Assembly (NCBI RefSeq): GCF_004770475.1
Contig: NZ_RQHK01000005.1
Location: forward strand, 195,141 to 259,140
Length of the DNA stretch: 64,000 nucleotides
Source of the DNA: Leptospira mtsangambouensis
GTDB taxonomy: Bacteria; Spirochaetota; Leptospiria; Leptospirales; Leptospiraceae
Direction of reading: 5' to 3'
Notes under the pieces: generated by a model
Database searches by the model: none
Seen by the model: the letters and a program-made list of their open reading frames with translations, nothing else
What the model was told of the DNA's origin: nothing
Made by a program: the position numbers and the translations under genes
Shown: in pieces, positions 60,216-64,000 of the stretch
Position numbering within the stretch: the stretch's first letter is position 1
How the letters are laid out: each line of letters begins with the position of its first letter

Positions 60216-63200
60216 TTAGTCTTCTAAATCCTCAGGACGAATTTCATAATCAGGACGGAAAGCACCTTCAATTTTTTCTCGAATGCGATCAATGTATCCA
60301 AACACTGCTGGCACCACAATAAGAGTGATGAGTGTCGATAAAACAAGACCTCCAATGATGGCAATCCCCATAGCAGTTCTTGATTTGGATGCTTCTCCGA
60401 TTCCCAAAGCAATTGGCAAAGTTCCCGCAATCATCGCAAGAGAAGTCATAAGAATCGGACGTAGTCGTTTTGATCCTGCATCGAAGATCGCTTCGTCCCG
60501 AGACATCCCATGTTCTTTCATCGCAAGCATTGCATGATCCACAAGAAGGATGGAGTTTTTAGCCACAAGTCCCATAAGAAGGATGAGTCCGATCATACTG
60601 AATAAATTTAACATCTCACCGGTTAGAGCGAGAGCAAAGAAGGCTCCCGAAATGGCTGGAGGGATGGCAAAAAGGATTGTGATCGGTGTGATAAAAGACT
60701 CATAAAGAGAAGCTAACACCAGATAGATGAAGATGAGAGCCATCCCGAATGCAAGGACAATGTTTTGTAAAAGTTCCTTAAAGTCTTCCGATTGGCCTAC
60801 AAAGGTATAAGTAATTCCTGGAGGCGGTGGAAGTTTTTCTTTTAGAATCTTTGTGGCTGCTTCCGAAGCAGAGGCAATCGCTCCCCCCGGTGCCAAGTTG
60901 GCATTGATAGGAACTACCCGAGACCGGTCTTCCCGGATGATCCGTGCAGGTGAACTACTTTCTTTTCCATCTGCAATGGCATTTAGAGGAATGAGTCGGT
61001 TTTGGATATTGGGAACTCTTGTTTCATAGAAAGACTTACGTAAGTTTCTTTGGTCTTCTCTCAAACGAAGTCTTACATCATATTCAATTCCATTTTCCAA
61101 ATACTTGGCCACTTCCCCACCTTCGATATGGTAACGAAGTTCGGCTCCCATGACCCCTGCCACAACTCCAACGGTTTGCATTTTGGATCGGTTTGGTACA
61201 ACTTGGAATTCAGGTTTCCCCGTTCTATACGTTGTGTCCACATCTGTAAGATCTGGGATTTTTCGTAATTCTTCCATAACTTTGAAAGAATATGCTTCTA
61301 AGTCTTTTAAGTTTTCACCCTTTAGGTTTAAGTTGAATGGATATTGAACTCCACCACCTATCGCCGAATAGTCGTTCACTTTCGGTCTTGCTTGCGGGTA
61401 TTGTTTTAGATATTCACGGATTTGGTCTTTGACATCACCTGTAGTGCGTTTGCGGTATTCGGAAGGTAGGAGTGCCACACCAATAGTTGCAATATTGGAT
61501 TCACCATCACTATTTCCAACAACCGTTGCCAAAAGTTCCAACTCAGGAACCGTTTTAATGATGGCATTTTGAATTTCTTTCACCACTTCCGCTGTCCCTT
61601 GTAAGGAAGTTCCTGGAGCCATCTCCACATTGACCATAAACTCACCTTGGTCGTTTGCAGGTAAGAAGGTCTTTTTCACAAAGGCGAGAGAAAAAATACT
61701 AGTGACCAATGTAAGGAAGGTTAACAAAATCACAGCCCAAGGTTTTTTTAGGGCAAATTTCATAATGATTCCGTACATTTTGTCCAGAAAATCTTGAAAC
61801 TTATCAAAGTTACGAAGGACAAAATTTTTCTTTTTATGGATATCCGTTTTCCCTGCAAAATAAGCAGATAACATTGGTGCTACAGTTAATCCATCAAACA
61901 ACGAGATGATCATCGCAAAAACAACGGTGAGTCCAAACTGTTTGAAAAACTGACCTACAATTCCAGATAAAAATCCAATGGGTAAAAAAACTGCAATCAC
62001 CGTTAAGGAAGTTCCAATGACGGCAAGGGTTACCTCCTCCGTTCCCTTCCTTGCAGCAACAATCACCGATTCGCCTTCTTCTAGTTTACGGAAAATATTT
62101 TCCCGAACCACAATGGCATCATCCACAAGAAGTCCAACGGCAAGAGAGAGAGCAAGAAGGGTCATTACGTTCATGGTAAAACCCATTGCATACATAATGA
62201 TAAAGGCACCTAACATAGAGTTGGGGAGAGCCATCCCGGTAATTAAGGTGGAACGAACGTTCCCAAGGAAAAGATAAACGACAATAACAGCCAGTAAGAT
62301 TCCAAGGATGATGGCAATCGTCACATCTTCAATATTGGCCCGAATCCATTTGGATCCGTCCCGAATCAGAATGACCTTAGGTGCTCCTTTTAAATCTTTG
62401 ATTTGTGCGTTGATGGTATCAATTTTTCCGAGGATTCCATCAGCCACTTCTACTGTGTTGGCACCTGACTGTTTGTACACATCCAAAAAGAGAGCAGTTT
62501 TTTGAATCCTTTCTTTTTTAGGTGGTTCGTATTTGAATAATAATTTTCCAATGATTGAAGGTTCTTCGTGTTCCTCCGTTTTGATTGGAGCATATAACAT
62601 ACCCAATGTTTGGCGGTCTTGAAGAGTGTCCTTAACTTGGCCAAGGTCTTTGACTAAAACCCCTCGCCCAAACTCTCCTCCGAAGGAGACTACCGTGTTT
62701 TCAATTTGAGATAAGGATTCATACTTAGCAACGGTTCGAAAGGAAGTTTCTTTATCACCACCTTCCACCTTTCCTGCAGGGATGTTTACACCAGAGTTTT
62801 TGATCTGGTTTCCAATGGCTATGGCTGGGACTTGGTAGGAATTGATTTTGTTACGATCTAATTCAATGTGAATTTCCCGACGAGAACCCCCGATGATTTT
62901 CACCGCACCAACGTTATTCACCTGCTCTAGTTTGGTTTTGATTTTTTCTTTTGCCAAATCATAGAGTTCCCCTTCTGGTAAATCAGCAAAAAGAGAAATC
63001 CTCATGATGGGTTGGTCCGAGGGGTCAAACCTTTGGACCAGTGGTTCTTTGGAAGATTCAGGGAAAAGAGGTTTGACTCGAGCGGTTTTATCCCGAACTT
63101 GTTGTTCCGCGTATTTGATATCGGTCGTTAAGTTAAATTCCGCAAACACCATCGAAATCCCCTCTTGGTTTCTCGAGGTGATTCTTTTGAGGCCGGAGAT

Positions 63201-63419
63201 AGAACTAAGTTCCTCTTCCAATGGTTTAGAGATGGAGGTTTCAATTTCCTCAGGCCCAGCCCCAGGATACACCGTCGAAACGACGACAAAGGGAATATTG
63301 ATGTCAGGGAAAAGGTCAACACCGATTCGTTTTAAGGAAATAAATCCTGTAATCACCATAATGATGACTAACGAGGAAATGAATATGGGGCGTTTGATCG
63401 AAAAGGAAGCAATACTCAT
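60216..63419 (-). CDS. RND-family efflux transporter (AcrB/HAE-type)
   Basis: The 1067-residue protein has the typical layout: one N-terminal helix, a large periplasmic loop, helices 2-6, helix 7, a second periplasmic loop, and helices 8-12. Helix 4 carries the proton-relay Asp pair in SLAVGLLVDDAIVVREN. Near the end are SMIGLILLMGLVAKNSILLVDHA and SKRLRPILMTSLAMIAGTLP, both conserved. It should export hydrophobic compounds using the proton gradient. No membrane-fusion or outer-membrane-channel partner is visible in the window. It begins 12 bases after the 63432 gene. Confidence 0.95.
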   Translation of the reverse strand: MSIASFSIKRPIFISSLVIIMVITGFISLKRIGVDLFPDINIPFVVVSTVYPGAGPEEIETSISKPLEEELSSISGLKRITSRNQEGISMVFAEFNLTTDIKYAEQQVRDKTARVKPLFPESSKEPLVQRFDPSDQPIMRISLFADLPEGELYDLAKEKIKTKLEQVNNVGAVKIIGGSRREIHIELDRNKINSYQVPAIAIGNQIKNSGVNIPAGKVEGGDKETSFRTVAKYESLSQIENTVVSFGGEFGRGVLVKDLGQVKDTLQDRQTLGMLYAPIKTEEHEEPSIIGKLLFKYEPPKKERIQKTALFLDVYKQSGANTVEVADGILGKIDTINAQIKDLKGAPKVILIRDGSKWIRANIEDVTIAIILGILLAVIVVYLFLGNVRSTLITGMALPNSMLGAFIIMYAMGFTMNVMTLLALSLAVGLLVDDAIVVRENIFRKLEEGESVIVAARKGTEEVTLAVIGTSLTVIAVFLPIGFLSGIVGQFFKQFGLTVVFAMIISLFDGLTVAPMLSAYFAGKTDIHKKKNFVLRNFDKFQDFLDKMYGIIMKFALKKPWAVILLTFLTLVTSIFSLAFVKKTFLPANDQGEFMVNVEMAPGTSLQGTAEVVKEIQNAIIKTVPELELLATVVGNSDGESNIATIGVALLPSEYRKRTTGDVKDQIREYLKQYPQARPKVNDYSAIGGGVQYPFNLNLKGENLKDLEAYSFKVMEELRKIPDLTDVDTTYRTGKPEFQVVPNRSKMQTVGVVAGVMGAELRYHIEGGEVAKYLENGIEYDVRLRLREDQRNLRKSFYETRVPNIQNRLIPLNAIADGKESSSPARIIREDRSRVVPINANLAPGGAIASASEAATKILKEKLPPPPGITYTFVGQSEDFKELLQNIVLAFGMALIFIYLVLASLYESFITPITILFAIPPAISGAFFALALTGEMLNLFSMIGLILLMGLVAKNSILLVDHAMLAMKEHGMSRDEAIFDAGSKRLRPILMTSLAMIAGTLPIALGIGEASKSRTAMGIAIIGGLVLSTLITLIVVPAVFGYIDRIREKIEGAFRPDYEIRPEDLED

Positions 63420-63431
63420 AAAATTTTTTCT

Positions 63432-64000
63432 CTATTTGAGCAATTTATATTCTTGGAGACAAGCAATACCTGAACTCTCTCTGTAAGTTGAGAGTAACGT
63501 TGACTTACTATTCAAGATTTTTGTTCGATTTTCAAATTTTTCTTCTACAAAACTATCCGGACAAACATCACTCAATAAAAGAACGGAATCAAAATCTGTC
63601 CATTCTTTCCATCGGTATTTGTTATCGTTTCTTACCATCCCTTGTTTATAGGTCTTTAGTTTCATGGCAAGATCGAAATCCGAGGCAAGCACTCTACCTC
63701 GTGTATTGTATTTTTCTTCAAAATGAAAGGCATTGATGAGAACGTACTTTTTCTCAGGTGTTATCTGTTCGGCGATCTCCCGTGCCGGTTGGAAATCACT
63801 AACATTCATCCCACGATAACAAAACATTTTTGTTTCATAAAATTTCCCGGACAAAATCCCTTGTGAATAGAGTGAATTCGAAAACACAAAAAGTGAAGTG
63901 AGTAGGAAAACGGAAACAGAAGCCAATTTTTCCATTTTTGTCTCAGCTAACTCGTACAAACGTAAGATCCAAAGAAAACTCATAAGTCCGATGGCAGGGA
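63432..64000 (-). CDS. C-terminal part of a membrane protein, 5' end beyond the window
   Basis: The frame is open to the right edge (PAIGLMSFLWILRLYEL at the border), so the ATG at 63983 is probably internal. The visible part has two hydrophobic helices and then a soluble tail. In the tail are EIAEQITPEKKYVLINAFHF, DSVLLLSDVCPDSFVEEKF and a final CLQEYKLL. A long multi-helix protein with a soluble C-terminal domain, such as a GT-C-like enzyme, is likely but not certain. The gene lies directly upstream of the RND pump. Confidence 0.55.
   Translation of the reverse strand, partial: PAIGLMSFLWILRLYELAETKMEKLASVSVFLLTSLFVFSNSLYSQGILSGKFYETKMFCYRGMNVSDFQPAREIAEQITPEKKYVLINAFHFEEKYNTRGRVLASDFDLAMKLKTYKQGMVRNDNKYRWKEWTDFDSVLLLSDVCPDSFVEEKFENRTKILNSKSTLLSTYRESSGIACLQEYKLLK

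Noticed and set aside
1..64000. tRNA, rRNA, CRISPR, prophage and transposon genes
   Set aside because: I saw no cloverleaf-like conserved ends, no regular spacer arrays and no recombinase or transposase motifs in the translated frames.

Overview
The window looks like chromosomal DNA from a spirochaete of the genus Leptospira, most likely a saprophytic (L. biflexa-like) species. The reasons are fairly low GC by eye, many short lipoproteins with spirochaetal-style lipoboxes, a DUF1574-like SGNH protein (a family I associate with Leptospira), several outer-membrane or secreted proteins of no known function, and a complete methylmalonyl-CoA mutase operon. No database search was possible, so the taxon is an inference. 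There are no rRNA or tRNA genes, no CRISPR array, no transposase and no phage genes. Coding density is very high, and many neighbours overlap by 1-50 bases.

Layout. 1-7.3 kb: a membrane-anchored class III nucleotide cyclase (cut by the left edge), a SthA-type transhydrogenase, an ECF sigma / FecR-like / HAMP-protein cluster and small lipoproteins, with a palindromic intergenic element. 7.3-12 kb: a leftward surface cluster (ASH-repeat lipoprotein, subtilisin-like protease, small lipoprotein). 12-22.4 kb: a YhhN-type membrane protein, an AraC-MGMT DNA-repair protein, helicase HrpB, a STAS/zinc-ribbon protein, a coupled trio (CapD-type nucleotide-sugar dehydratase, SspB-like adaptor, NCS2-like permease), HtpX protease and Apt. 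22.4-26.5 kb: a membrane HATPase protein diverging from an HtrA protease that is followed by a catalytically broken HtrA paralogue. 26.5-33.2 kb: a leftward glycan-assembly cluster. 33.2-36.7 kb: an M30-type metallopeptidase lipoprotein, a DUF1574-like protein and small soluble proteins. 36.8-40.1 kb: a lipid-modification trio (FAD oxidoreductase, DUF1365, Cfa-type methyltransferase). 40.1-44.7 kb: pyrF, a HEGGH putative metallopeptidase, a lipoprotein, an outer-membrane barrel and spermidine synthase. 44.7-49.5 kb: a thioredoxin-fold-like protein, a DUF302 gene under a CsoR/CstR-like operator, a second palindromic element, an EamA exporter, a ferritin-like protein with a histone-H1-like tail and a second YhhN protein. 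49.5-55 kb: mutA-mutB-meaB for propionyl-CoA/methylmalonyl-CoA metabolism. 55-64 kb: a DUF4105/Lnb-like barrel protein, a small lipoprotein, a NarL-type two-component pair, a PilZ protein, a large RND pump and the 3' end of a membrane protein.

The recurring theme is the cell envelope: proteases and their regulators, lipoproteins, surface sugars and lipid modification. The observations I rate most worth a second look are the HtrA/pseudo-HtrA pair, the subtilase with an insert of about 190 residues before its catalytic serine, the ferritin with a DNA-binding-like tail, the DUF302 operator, the compensatory change between the two palindromic elements, the SspB-like gene with a ClpX-binding-like end, and divergent gene pairs whose start codons share a palindrome.
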